A model generated the notes under the pieces. That model made no database searches, was not told where the DNA came from, and saw only the letters and a list, made by a program, of their open reading frames with translations. A stretch of 64,000 nucleotides of DNA from Branchiostoma belcheri (Eukaryota > Chordata > Leptocardii > Amphioxiformes > Branchiostomatidae): assembly GCF_001625305.1 (NCBI RefSeq), contig NW_017804243.1, forward strand, positions 1,262,573 through 1,326,572, given 5' to 3'. Shown here one piece after another: positions 24,910-37,400 of this stretch. How positions within the stretch are numbered: position 1 is the first letter of the stretch; every line of letters starts with the position of its first letter. A program made the position numbers and the translations under genes.

Positions 24910-27470
24910 CTTGTAAGAGAATTATTTATTGTTTTGAAAACATGTCTCCCTCTTGTATGGTCTACTGTTCATGTACTGTAAATTAATTTACCTAAGTGGG
25001 GAGTTATCTATAACAATGTGAGAGGAGTTTTTTGCAGTTTCAAGTTTATGGTGGAAACAGTTCATGTAGTCATGATTTTGTGGTGAGAGTTCAAAAATAA
25101 AATAAAACCACTGCAAACATTTTGAGAGTTACGGTATGTGTCACACAGATAGCCTCAAGCATCTGAAAAGGGCAATGTCAAATGGCTAAACTGCCAAATT
25201 ATGATACTAAAGGCTATCAAAAAAAGAAAGAGACATGCCAAAAGATTGTAGATCCCTTTCAAACCCCATCTGGCCATTCTGTCATAAGACCTAATTATCC
25301 CCACCACTGGGGTGGTAAATTTCCAGAAGCATGCCTCTGTGGTCCTCACGAAGGAGGAAAGGTCACGGAGACAGGTGAAGGTCAGTTGAGAGTCAAGAGC
25401 AAGGTCAAGTCTGAGTACAGGATCATACAGAAGGATCATCCTGAGGGAGACTGGGGGTGGGGGGTAATCTGTTGAATGATAACAAAAGGATTGGCAAAAT
25501 GGTCTGCTGTGAGGAAGCTTTAGATGATGATAGGGCAGAGCATTGTGATGGGAGTTTTCATAAGACAACATCAGGCCTAGGGTTGCAACCAAATAAAAGT
25601 GATGCAAATGTCAGTTCATTTATCTATTCACCGTATACAATCTATTGTGAGTCAATACGATTTCTATCAATGGATCCAAGTACTCGGAAAATGTAAGTAC
25701 ATAAATTGCAATGTGGCAATACCTATCAAGTTCTGCCCATTTCGTGTGTCTGACCTGTAATCCTGCCTGTCAATCTTCCCCCACCTACAGTACCTGCTGT
25801 CAACCTACTCTATCCAGACAAGCATACACTCAAACCCACAGCTCAGCCACACACATCCAAAAAACACTTTGGAATCCATACTCAGGAGTGATAAATGAAC
25901 ATTTAAGATACTGGAACTACAATGTACTAGGTTTCATACCTGGGCTTTACAACATATTGCCACAAACACGCCCACTCTTAAATCCCATTGTCCAGGTACA
26001 TACCAGGTGTTAAGGTATCATTCAAACTAAATTTATTTAACATTTTGTTAAAAAAGAAGGTAAGGTTATGTAATGTTTTACAGGTACACTAGACAGTAAA
26101 ATCGATCAGAAGAAAATGGAATTAGTGATGTTGAATTTTAAAATATTAGAAGGAAGAGGAGAATCACAAAAAAACAGTATGTTACCAACAAAATATGGAT
26201 ACCATTTCATGTCACATGCAACATTTCTATAAAATTTGCAGCCCATGTACGACCAAAACACAGTTCGTGGGGAGCTGTATGTGATGTACAGACTTGGTTT
26301 CGTTTTGCCCACCACCAAAATTAATTATCCCATACCGGTGCGCCATTCGTGTGTGCTCACGCATGGCGACAGCTGACAACAACAGGTATACACTGTAACA
26401 TTACCAGGACTGATCATCAGAAGTACGCCACTCCAAACACACGCTTGACTTACAAGCACTGCAGATGGCCTTTCTAGAGTTGTTGCTCGAACAAAGGGAA
26501 ATTATATTGTACCATACTTGAAATAAGAGAGCTCGTGTGGGATTTTTCAATAAAATATGTTGCGATTGATGCACGTAAATTCCTACCACCACAATCAAAC
26601 CCACCTGTGACGTATATACTAGTGTGCCGCATGTCTGGAATCTTCACAATTAAGCCTTACTAGGCCATTCTATCAAAATAGAAAATGGCACAAGGTAAAC
26701 GTGATATTTCGCCACGACCCGGTGGTATTTGAAGCAGCTTAGTTCGCTAGGCCGCCAGACTGGGGGAGGAGTAAGACCTACCTTGCACATAATCTTGCAA
26801 ATTCCTATCAACACCTCCTCAAGTACCATTCCTTACGGAGTCTTGGCGTCTTGAGACCACTACTACCGCGACGACGTTAGCATGATGTACGTGTGGCCAC
26901 TATCGTGCACGTACACATGGTTAGGGTCTAGTCATGGGGCGGCGACATCCGACAATTCACACAGGCAGCCCGCCCTTTGGTATCAGCGTCCAACCCCAAA
27001 AATTCTGGCATCGATTTTCTTCCAATCGTTGGGGGTCAAAGGGTGTGGAATACCGAAGACGGCACGCGGCCGAGCAGCCTAAACATTTAACAAAAGGGAA
27101 AATTTATCGCCCTTCCAAACCGTTTGCGACAGAAGTGAAAATCCGTCATTTGAATGCACGAAACGCTGAAAGGACTTTGCGGAGTGTATTATAGTGGCGT
27201 AGGTAAAACCGCGTGCCAGTCAATACCTGAACTTCAAAGCCAATTCTCGCGACTGTGGTTAAGTCCTTCAAGCTGAGCGATCAAAAGAACAACAGAGGGT
27301 TGCGATCCGTCTATCAAATTCTCCTTTACTTCAAAGGACTCCGGACAATCAAACAGATTTATACCACAGGACAGTACTTTTCTTTGATCGCCGGAGGCAA
27401 TAATTACATGTATAGCGAGACGCTCCCTTGCGTTTTGGCGCTGAAGAACAAGGCTTTGGCGCCTTGCCAG
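24910..27470. other. Non-coding stretch
   Basis: Several open frames of 80-150 codons lie on both strands at 25155-25607, but they lack splice partners or recognisable motifs. 26880-27200 is CpG-rich. No gene was supported. Confidence 0.4.
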
Positions 27471-27479
27471 TGACTTTGA

Positions 27480-28010
27480 AGCAACTTCAATACATTCTAG
27501 AACTCGTCCTTGGATAGAAGGACTCAACGGAAGCGCTTTCTATCTTTTACGGCCGACGATATTTTCTGTTTATGTATGCTGGGCGAGCTGTTTGTGGCGC
27601 CACATGCATGCAACATCACTGACTGATAAACTTTTAAGTCACCGTTGCAACTTGCAGTCAATACTTTCTTAAACTCGTCCTTGGATAGAAAGAAAGATAC
27701 AACCGAAGCAGTTTCTATCTCTGTAAAAGGTTCTGTTTATATATGCTGGGCGAGCTGTTTATGGCGCCACATACATGTGACATCACTGACACCTTAAGCG
27801 CAATGACTGATAAACTTAAGTCACCGTTGCAACTTGCAGTCAATACGTTCTTGAATTCGTCCTTGGATATATAGAAAGATACAACGGAAGTACTTTATGG
27901 CTTTGCAACCAACGTACGCATTAGGATCTGTTCATGGCGTCATTGCAAATACATGTAGCATCACCTGAAGCGTAGTGACTGATCTTAATCTTAAGTCAGC
28001 GGTAACGTTT
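27480..28010. repeat. Tandem repeat, about 170-base unit, three or more copies
   Basis: CTCGTCCTTGGATAGAAR and GCTGGGCGAGCTGTTTRTGG recur at 27500/27577, 27675/27746 and 27859, with AAGTCACCGTTGCAACTTGC between. Confidence 0.8.
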
Positions 28011-28019
28011 TGTACCTAT

Positions 28020-29910
28020 AGAGATGACAAAGACTGCTTATCACAGCATCACACTCACAAAGCCTTACCGTTAGGCGATATACGTTACACAGGGCGGCAT
28101 TCTCCTGACCTAGCCCACCGGCAACACACATTCGAATAGTCACGGTAATCCTCAGTGCATCGACGGAAACATGATTCAGCTTTATTTCCTATTGATTTAA
28201 TTCCTATATTCGTGAAGAACGCGGTTTTTTTGGTCCGTACTATTTTGGGCGTTCTTCAGGGAATGATCAAATCTGTGAATACGATTACCAAGTCATGCAT
28301 TGTTCGTGTACTGGCTGATACGTTTAAAATCGTCCAAATAATGATTCACATGAAAATGATCAGTTTTCTGGACAGGACAAGACGATTTTTAAGGTGTTTT
28401 TTTAAGGCCATGTCGATTTGATTATATAGAGGACATCCTCGTAGAACCCCAAAACTGAAGCGAGCGTGTGAATTAAAAAAAAAACGAAATCTACGTGGTC
28501 ATGAAGGTTGAACAAATGACTAAACAAATGACTCATGGTATGGCGAATAATAGACTCTGCATTTTCATTTCTTCACATTTCCTTTTTTTTTCATTTGAAT
28601 TGATTTTGGCACTCTACGACATTAGTATCGTTTTCCAATTTTTTTCCATATATTTGCTCATTGTGCAGCTGCTTTGTACGATTTACAGTGTATTTGAAAA
28701 CGTTTTTGGAACCGGACTAAAATTCATGCGCGCGTGGATGTCATCCATATAATCAAATCAACATGGCCTAAGAAAAGGTACCGTTTATGTAGGTGCTTAC
28801 CTCTGTGCTTTGCAGAGCACGTTCCACGCCCAAAACTTTCTTTGCTATACAAAATTGAGTCAGAATTAGCGCGTGGGCATTTTCAACGTTTTAGTAGCTA
28901 GGAGTGAGTTATCGCCGAATTTACGAATGGTGCACTCTAGTAAAAGCCGGCACCTGTCTCCGGCTGTACAACCACACAGACGCACTTCGCACAAAAGTAA
29001 TATTTCCCGCCCACGGAAGAGGGCTGAGGGAATTCCAAGATCAGACGACATTTAACGATTAAAGGCCGATGACCTCCTTCTACGTGAGGACATCTCTATG
29101 CAGTTGGTATTCGGCAGACGGCATGGATTGAACGATGTCGGAAACGCAGGACATCGATAAATTTCCTCCTCACAGTAGCTAGTATAACGGCAACTTGTTA
29201 CCTTGGAAATTACACACTAGTACATGATACATTTATTGTGGCAAGTGAGCACTGGTTGAACACGAAATTTGGCTCGTCGTATAGGCGCCAGAAAACGACC
29301 AACATTTAATTGTGTTCTGAATGGGGTACGCATATCGTATAGCACAGTAGCAAGTAACCTCCGAACAGATCCTACGGCGGCAAGGCAGTATATATCCAGT
29401 TGGCTAATGTACACTGCTTGCTGAATGGATACTAGTACTAGTACTGCTTTGTTACCGTATTATCTGCTTGGAGAGTAGTAGCAAGGCTCTAGTACAACAA
29501 GGATTAGGACGTTCCCCGTGAAAAGGATTACGTGAATTACAGGCGATCCTTTCAACGATCCAAGAGTCGATTACATGTTTATGGTCCTTCACATAGACCC
29601 GAACATCCCAATAACCATCAACATACTTACGTCAAACATTCCAACATCTACCCATAAAAATATTGACGAGGGAACGTGAATAAATTCTAACCACGTATAT
29701 TATGTAGCCTTGCCCGAGAATTCACGATCTAAATTGTATTTGGGACGCTTGGCGTTCAGCCCACTGTGTATGTGGTGGCCTTGCATACTCAACCTTGCAT
29801 ATTTCTAACTTATTCGCAAACACGTTTTTGTGTCCCCCACGTTTTAATTTTTCATGCCAACGGTTTCCGGTACGTTACGATAAATATGCAACACAAGGCG
29901 CTATGCACTG
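28020..29910. other. Non-coding stretch
   Basis: Mixed AT-rich and CpG-containing sequence with a short CTAGTACTAGTACTG palindromic run near 29430. No supported gene. Confidence 0.4.
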
Positions 29911-29914
29911 GAAA

Positions 29915-30245
29915 GGTATCTGTATCAGTATAGCCAGTATAACCGCCCTTCAGCGTAACGCACCAGCTTCGCAGGCACGCGGCGCGGTGGCAGCTGTCTA
30001 CATTACACCGATCGACTTGTTACACCTAACCCTTGAACATCTAACTCTAGACATTGTTTAAAGCTATCTAATGACAATGTCCCTACTGTACTTGGTGACA
30101 GCGAGTTACACTCTGCGATAGTTCTAGAAAATAATGAATTCTTGAACCCCGGTATAAAAGAGAGAACTTCGTAACCTGTGTCATTTAGCCTCTGTACACT
30201 TGAAGAAGCCACATTGGGCGAAAGCGGTCGTGTGACAGGCTGAAT
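29915..30245 (-). mobile_element. LINE (CR1/L2-like) 3' end, minus strand
   Basis: The minus frame at 30003-30212 ends in the usual C-terminus of LINE polymerase proteins (SRTIAECNSLSPSTV...LDSFKQCL, worn form of RTISDWNSLP). It is followed by a short GC-rich 3' UTR with GTGCGTTACGCTGAAGG-type sequence and an (ATACAG)-like tail. 5' truncated. Confidence 0.75.
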
Positions 30246-30249
30246 GAAA

Positions 30250-31860
30250 GTTTTAGTAATGCGGCTCCGCAGATGTGTTACTGAGGGACGACTGCGTGTA
30301 CGAGATGTCGGTTAGCTTGAGGAATTAATCCACACTACTACATACGACAATGTACTTGTATTGTAATATGTACTATGTGATCTGTTTCTAAGAATCCATG
30401 ACTCCACAACACGTGTTTTTATCAGTTAACCTCTGAGCCTAACAGAGATAGTGGCAGTACCGCCTGGGTTTAATAGATAAAAGCAAGACACAGTGCAGTC
30501 ATCCGGAGACAGACGATAGAAGAGGTGACGTATCTGGATACGATAGAGTGACAGCACTTGGTTTTTGTCTTCATTTTTGCCTAGTACGTACCCTCTTTTT
30601 CCGACTGCTCTACATACACAAGAAACTATGAAGCATCCCGTTACAGTACCATCGCTGCGAAGCTTGAACTGATGGCAGAGAAAGATGCATACATGATTCC
30701 TGTTGCCGAATAGCCTGGGTGACAGGCTGTTTCCAGGGCTTACACAGGCCAGTTCCTCGGCTCCTGGGGCAACATGCCTCAAGGAACTTATACAACAGCT
30801 CCCCGGTGTTAGGCCCTAATCCCAGCACGTTGGTTAACTCCCAGAGTCTAAAAAAAGCGTGTTATGGGTCTGGCATCCAGGCAAATTGCCCAACTACTTT
30901 TTCTAGTTCGTATTCACGAAGTTCCCACGTTAACATGCGTCTTTATAAAAACGCAGCCCACCTCTAAAACACATGTGACTCCCTATTTCTTAAAAGAGGT
31001 CAGTAGACTAGAAAGCTCTTGTTTGTCGTGGAAATTTCTCTTCAACAGGAAGATAAAATTAACACAACTAGCTTACCTGCCTACGAGAACGTTTGAAATA
31101 CTATAGTAGACTTACCTTTGTACGTAGCCGGGATACCCTTAGAGTCACAGTTTGCGTTCAGAGTAGTCGCTTCGCCTCATCTCGGAAAGCCACCCCCGTG
31201 ACTGCACAGATTTCCCTGGCGACACGCGGTATCCTACAGTTCACCACAGGGTTTGAGCGAGGATGACTCTGGATTCCTGGTGATCACAAGAGGACGGCCT
31301 GTAGTCAGACGCCTCCTCTACTCTCCCCCTTCACTCCCGACTGCAACTGACTGAACAACAGACGTCCTATTCTCCCATCTCCAGCGCATGCGTTTTTTCT
31401 CTCTCCCGATTGTTATAGCAACAGGTATGTAGACGTGTATGTAAACACAAATCAATAAAAATATACGGATATAAGGATACAATAGCGAAGAGCAAGATAT
31501 GATATTTTGAACCAATTGGGATTATTTTACATTTTCAATTAAACATTTTAAAAATCACGTATATATGTAAATGCTACATGTCTGACTCAATAACACCACA
31601 GAGACCATTTCGCACGCCTGTTGTGTCAATGTCAATGCCGGTTTCGCTCGCACACTCCCCTCCCCACTCATACTAACTTGGAATTTCACGTCTGGTGCAC
31701 TTCCCTGGGCCTTTCCAATCGGAATGCAGATTGCGCGAATCAGAGAAAGGACTTAGTATACATGTAGGTTCCGCGCCACTGCGAACTCAGCAATATGTCA
31801 ACAGGGAAAACCAATACTGATAGAGTGAGGGCCGACGCACGCGTTGAAATGCACATAAAG
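30250..31860. other. Non-coding stretch
   Basis: Short overlapping frames on both strands, none with domain motifs. No gene was supported. Confidence 0.4.
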
Positions 31861-31861
31861 A

Positions 31862-32310
31862 GTCTGTATCTGTATCAGTATAGCCAGTATAACCGCCCTT
31901 CGGCGTAACACACCAGCTTCGCAGGCACGCGGCGCGGCGGCAGCTAGCTTTATCATACCGAACGACTTGTTACACCCAATCTTTGCACATTTAATTGCAG
32001 GAGTTGTTTAAAGCTTTATTCTAGTGATGATGCCCCAACTGTGCTTGGCGGCAACGAGTTCCAGTCTACGATAGTTATGGGGAAATACGAGTTTTTGAAC
32101 ACCTCAATTCTTGGTTGATAAATCTGATATTTGAAGGCATGACTGCTTCTTGTTCTTTTCGTCGGAAGTCTATCCAGAATGACAGTCCCTGCACAATTTT
32201 GTGTTCTGAAAGATTTTACCCACCTTACACTGGTATAGCTTCTTGGGGGACATGATGATACATGTGTATTGTGTTTTGGTATGGCAAACAACACAACACA
32301 GGTCATGAAT
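31862..32310 (-). mobile_element. LINE (CR1/L2-like) 3' end, longer copy, minus strand
   Basis: The minus frame 32016-32306 carries RTKRTRSSHAFKYQ-like basic sequence then FPITIVDWNSLPPSTVGASS, the LINE polymerase C-terminal signature. The 3' tail GCTGGTGTGTTACGCCGAAG runs to (ATACAGATAC). 5' truncated, same family as 29915. Confidence 0.82.
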
Positions 32311-32319
32311 TCAATAAAA

Positions 32320-34370
32320 TAACATTATTTTTTGAGTGGAGAATATTTTCAAATTTTACATAAACTCAAGCCTGCAAAAGTATTCACCTCCAGCTGAATT
32401 GACAAATATGACAAATACACAAACATAAAAGTCTCCTTTACGGACTTTATTTAATGACAATACAATGGTCAATAGCTGCGCCTGTCATTTTGACGTTTAC
32501 ATGCCTGTTAAATGTACTAGTATGACTTTTGTTTGTGTTTGTGTTTGTTCACTGTCATTACAGGACATCAATGTCGATAACATAGCACAATTTCTCCATT
32601 GCGGTGACTCAAGGTCACAAAACGATGGCGGCTCCTGTTGGATTGATGAACGGTGCAGCAGCGCCTCCTATCGTCTCTACTCATCATCGTCTCCGTCCTT
32701 GGCGCGGCCTCCCCAGCGCCCGTGAGCGATGGAGGAAACCGTCCACAGCAGCGGGCCGAACAGCGCCAAACCGAAGGTCGACAAGCCGATCAGCGCTTCT
32801 CCCGTAGTGACAGGCTTTCCGACGTTCTAGAACGGGATGAAACAGGTGGCAAAATTACAAATAGTGCTAACAGACTGTAACATATATTAAGTATTCTTCT
32901 TTCTTTGACAATTCGTCACTATTGTTAAGTATATATCGTCGACGACGCACGTTTTGAGAGAAAGATGCGTAACGTTATATTGCGAAAATCTCAAATGGCA
33001 AGTCTGCTTTGCGAATATGAGATGAGTAGAGTATTCTGTCATGTTTGTTACTTGTCTTACTTGTCTGGAATTCGACTGAAGTTGCACAGGACTTACACTA
33101 TCCTTGACGAAGGCATGTTTATTCGCCATCCTTCGGGCAAACTGCCGGCAAACGACGGGCGAAGACACCTTGAAGACGTGGGGAAACATCTTGAGTGGCC
33201 TTCGAACTTGTGTAAAGTCAGTTTATTTGGAGAACAAGGCGCCGACGTCTTGATATGGGCAAGAGTTCTTGAGAAGTAAATGTGAGAATCGTCTTCTGCC
33301 TTTGTGATGTCATTTATCGTGGTCTCTGATTGGCCAAAAGTTCTATGCACAACTCATAGGGGACCAATCATGGAGCTTCCTGTTGTTACATCATACACAT
33401 CAACATGACCCATTGTGTCACATTATCACACTTAGTAGGTCAAAGTTCAAAATAAGGCCTATCCCATAGCCCCGCCCACCTCCGTTACACCTTAGAAATT
33501 CAGACAGTTGAGGGATATGCAGCCACTCTCTCATTGGTCAAACTACTAATTACCATGCTCTCATTGGTTGAACTGTTAATTGTGGTGGACAGTAATGATC
33601 AGTCTGTTGATGAACTGACACTCGTAGTTCAAAGTACTCTTTGGAAATCATTTATTTTTAAAGCTTACAAATCTGACATGTCTACAATAAGGTGTGAGTT
33701 AAAAAGATGTTTTATCTGCATCTTATCTGCATTTGCATGACCAACATAGTATCAAACTAATATTCCGCATTCAGTGTTCACCACGTACTTCCGAAAAGGC
33801 TCATACTGGGTGAACATGTGAGTAGGTAGCATTTATCTATTCTGTTCTAAAAAAAATGAAATAAAACCGAATAGAGAGGGAATTATATTTTATTTCATTT
33901 GCATGACTTTATTGAGGTAGTTTAAGACATGTGCAGTACACTGCATATCCCTGGGAAAAGTCAGTGGGCAGCAAACCTGGACTAGTCACCATGACCAAAT
34001 GGACTTAGTCAATACTACAGCAATAGTTCAATACCCTATATTTTGGGCCTCTTAGTAAAGAATCCAGTTTGCTCAAAAATAATTTTAGAATATCATTTAG
34101 TATAATTTGAATGGAAAGTAATTTTGTGCCTTGGATAGTCCAAATTGATATTCCTTTAGTTTTAGATAGAAGATACAAAATCATCCATGGCAATGATTCT
34201 CACTACTAGTTATTAATCTAGACATTGTAAAAGACTGACTATTCAGAACCCCCATCAGGGGCTCTGCAAAGCTGTATCATTTTTTTTAAAGCTCAATAAA
34301 TCATGAATATTATTTTGTGCTAAAAAGTTCGGCAATATTTAGAACTTTCCATTATCCTTGTTGAAGATCC
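32320..34370. other. No supported gene
   Basis: It includes a short plus frame at 32653-32880 with a leader-like hydrophobic start but no ATG (see findings), and a 104-codon plus frame at 32965-33279 overlapped by minus frames. Both are unsupported. Confidence 0.35.
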
Positions 34371-34377
34371 TCGACTG

Positions 34378-34419
34378 TTAAAAGACCTGCTCTGTTGGCC
34401 TCACCCAAATGTCATTGAA
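34378..34419 (-). CDS. DHRS11: DHRS11-like exon 7 (stop codon)
   Basis: Acceptor TTCCAG|TTC followed by 13 codons and TAA. The peptide FNDIWVRPTEQVF matches the conserved DHRS11 C-terminus, which settles this very small exon. Confidence 0.88.
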   Translation of the reverse strand, partial: FNDIWVRPTEQVF

Positions 34420-37400
34420 CTGGAAAAAAACACAAACGGATTTACCGGAAGTACAGGTCATGAAAACTGCAATTCATGTTCATGACAACTGCTGTACATT
34501 GACATATATACCAAAAGCTGTTTTTACCACAACTGTTTGTTGTGAATTTTGTGTTTTATTCATAAATGATTATTGTGAATGTCTTGCTGATTCTGCACAT
34601 ATTCCTATGCCACCTCCCCCCAGCATTTGGGGAGACCATTTTGACCTCAGATTCAACCTTCTTTTCAGTCTGTGGTTACACCATTCCCCCTAGCTTCCTC
34701 AGTACTCAAATAACAGCAGACACACAATCAAACAAACAAACAGAGAACAACAAACCAGGTAATGATTGTCCTGTGCTGTATAGTATCATTGCATAAGTCC
34801 GACTCTCAGATTAAGCGGTTAAACTACAATAAACAAGTATATAAAAGTACCTGGCCATGTGGCATTACCCTATTCATATATAACGGTGGGAGCCCTAACA
34901 TCGGACTCTTTTTCATGTGCGCGAACAAACCACGCTCTACTGCTAGTTGTCAGTGAATGGTCAGGTTTTGATGAAAGAATTTCGAGAACATTAACAACTT
35001 TTAAGTACTTTTGCATAACAAGATCAGTAAAAAAATCCGTCCGAAGTTAGGGCAAGTCCTAAGTTAGGACACCCCCCGTTAATGTACATCTGGAATATAT
35101 ATAAAGCTCACCTCCACATGTGGCGGAGCACCCAAAACATACAGAATCATATCAGCCAGGTCCTTAGCTTGCAGACACTGGAATTAATACGACAAGACAG
35201 AGCAGTTTTACATGCATTACACAATATTCTTTTACACCGTGGTTAAATACAACATTTTCAATGTGACCAGTATGATCTTTATCAGATTTGAACAATCCAT
35301 ACAAAGTCTATTAACTCTTGGCTTGTATGCTTATATGGAAAAATAAAAACACAGAGGAATATGTCTCTTTTTTTGTTAAATTGACATTATAACATCCTAC
35401 ATTAATTTATAACTTATTATTTACTATCATATTTGGAACAAGGCTGAGGCAATAAAAATCATTGCCAAGGCGACAACTGAATGATATATATTTTATGATG
35501 ACATACTTACTTACTTTACTTTGGTCGAGTTCCAACTCGAACCAAACTTAAAACCATCCTCCACTCCACTTCACTCTATCCTCCACCAGAGACTGGATTT
35601 TACGTCTGATCTGAAGTTGTTACATGTACTCCTAGGACTTGTTTGACCTTTTGTGGGTCCCCAGAGGATAGATAATTTCTTTTCTCTGTGTGATCTGTTT
35701 GAATAAACCCACCCTCACCAGCCTAAATGTTCTTTGGGGAGGGCATGTCAGATCAAGTGGTGTTTGACCAAAGACAGCTGTGCTCTCTGTCCATGGTGTG
35801 GGGAGGAGACAGATGACCAGTAATTAATCATGCCAGGCAGCTGGCACGTGGGCACCCGGTGTAAGTTACCTGCTTGGTCCAAAAACCACATGGCCGAAGG
35901 TTACCTCAGAACCAATTCCCTAGGGAATGCATTCATGCAATTTTTAAAATTCTTCCAAAGCGATCGTAGTACTTGCACAAATGCCTCCACCCCAAAGGCG
36001 TCACCAAAAATTATAAAAAAACTTACTTCAATGCTGGCATAAGCGGCATGAGCCTTCTGTACATCATCTTTATGTAGGCGAATGGCGAACTCTGTCTCTA
36101 CCAGGCCAGGAGAAATGCACTGTGGAACACAGGAGGGAATAACATTTTTTTTAGTGATCATCATTTAAGAACAACCCCTATTTGGAAACCCTATATATGA
36201 TGATAATGTTGTAGAGTTGAATCCATTTATATGGTGAAGATGTTGTGCAGTCACTTTGATGTTGGGCAATTATATTAAGTTAAATGTATTACCATGCATG
36301 TACATGTATGGTAAAGGTATTATACAGTTATGTCCATGATGATATCATGGATTTAAATCCATATATGATGATGATATTGTGGATATTGTGATGATGATGT
36401 ATTACCATGTATGGTAAAGGTATTATGCAGTTACATGACTTGTATGTCCATATACAGTATATCTATATGTAAATAAATAAATAATAAATGTATGATGATG
36501 ATATTGTGGATTTAAATCCATATATGGTGATGTTGTTGTGCACAGTTATATCCATGTATTGTGATGGTGTTGCTGTAAAGTTGTTACAGTCCATATATGG
36601 TGACGATGCTGTGTAGCTATGCCCATATATGGTGATGATATTGTAAGGCTGTATAGGCTGCTACATGAATGGGGGCCTGCATGGAGGGTCCCGACAACGC
36701 ACTATGCTAAATTTTGAGAGCCAGCTACGTATTACGCTACAGTAGCGATTACGCTTTTGGATAGATTCCAAGTGACTACAATGCATTACATAGAACTAAA
36801 ATGCGAATTATGCTCTATGCTCTACGTTGAATTAGAGCTATCCGTCTATGCTCTACGTAGAATTAAAATGGCTGATTACACTCTAAATCGGCATGTGGGC
36901 CACCATGAATGTCAAAGACAGTACAATGTACATGTAAGATCTTAGTTAAGTGGTAAGCAATATAATTCAATAGACTTGAATTTGAGGCTATCATTCATTA
37001 TCATGACCACATTTCTTTTCTTAGTCTTTTTTAAACAAATGTTAAAATTCAGAGGTTGAAGTACAGTAGTAGTATTAGGTAGTAGTAATAGTGGTACAAA
37101 AGTAGTAGTAGTAAGTAGTAGTTGTAGTGGTAGTAGTAGTGTAATAGTAGTAGCAGTAGTAGTAGTAATACCGGTATTATTACAACAGGACTGACCGTAG
37201 CTCTGATGTGTGACTTCATCTCCCTCAGCTCTCTCCTCAGCCCTTCAGTCATGGCCGTGATGGCAAACTTCGTCATAGAATAAAAGGCATTCGACCCAAC
37301 AAGACGATGACCAGACATACTGCAAGATATACAGTAACACTTAACAGTTATTTATTACACATCTGGAAGGACCCCTAATCCAGGTATATCTGAGACCATG

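Noticed and set aside
25155..25607. 150-codon minus frame and overlapping plus frames
   Set aside because: Hydrophobic and Leu/Ser-rich without domain landmarks, splice partners or codon consistency.
32965..33279. 104-codon plus frame with ordinary-looking composition
   Set aside because: Overlapped by minus-strand frames of similar length, no motif and no splice evidence.
36757..36945. Repeated ATGCTCTACGTWGAATTA motif suggesting an array
   Set aside because: Only two or three loose copies; too weak to call a tandem repeat.
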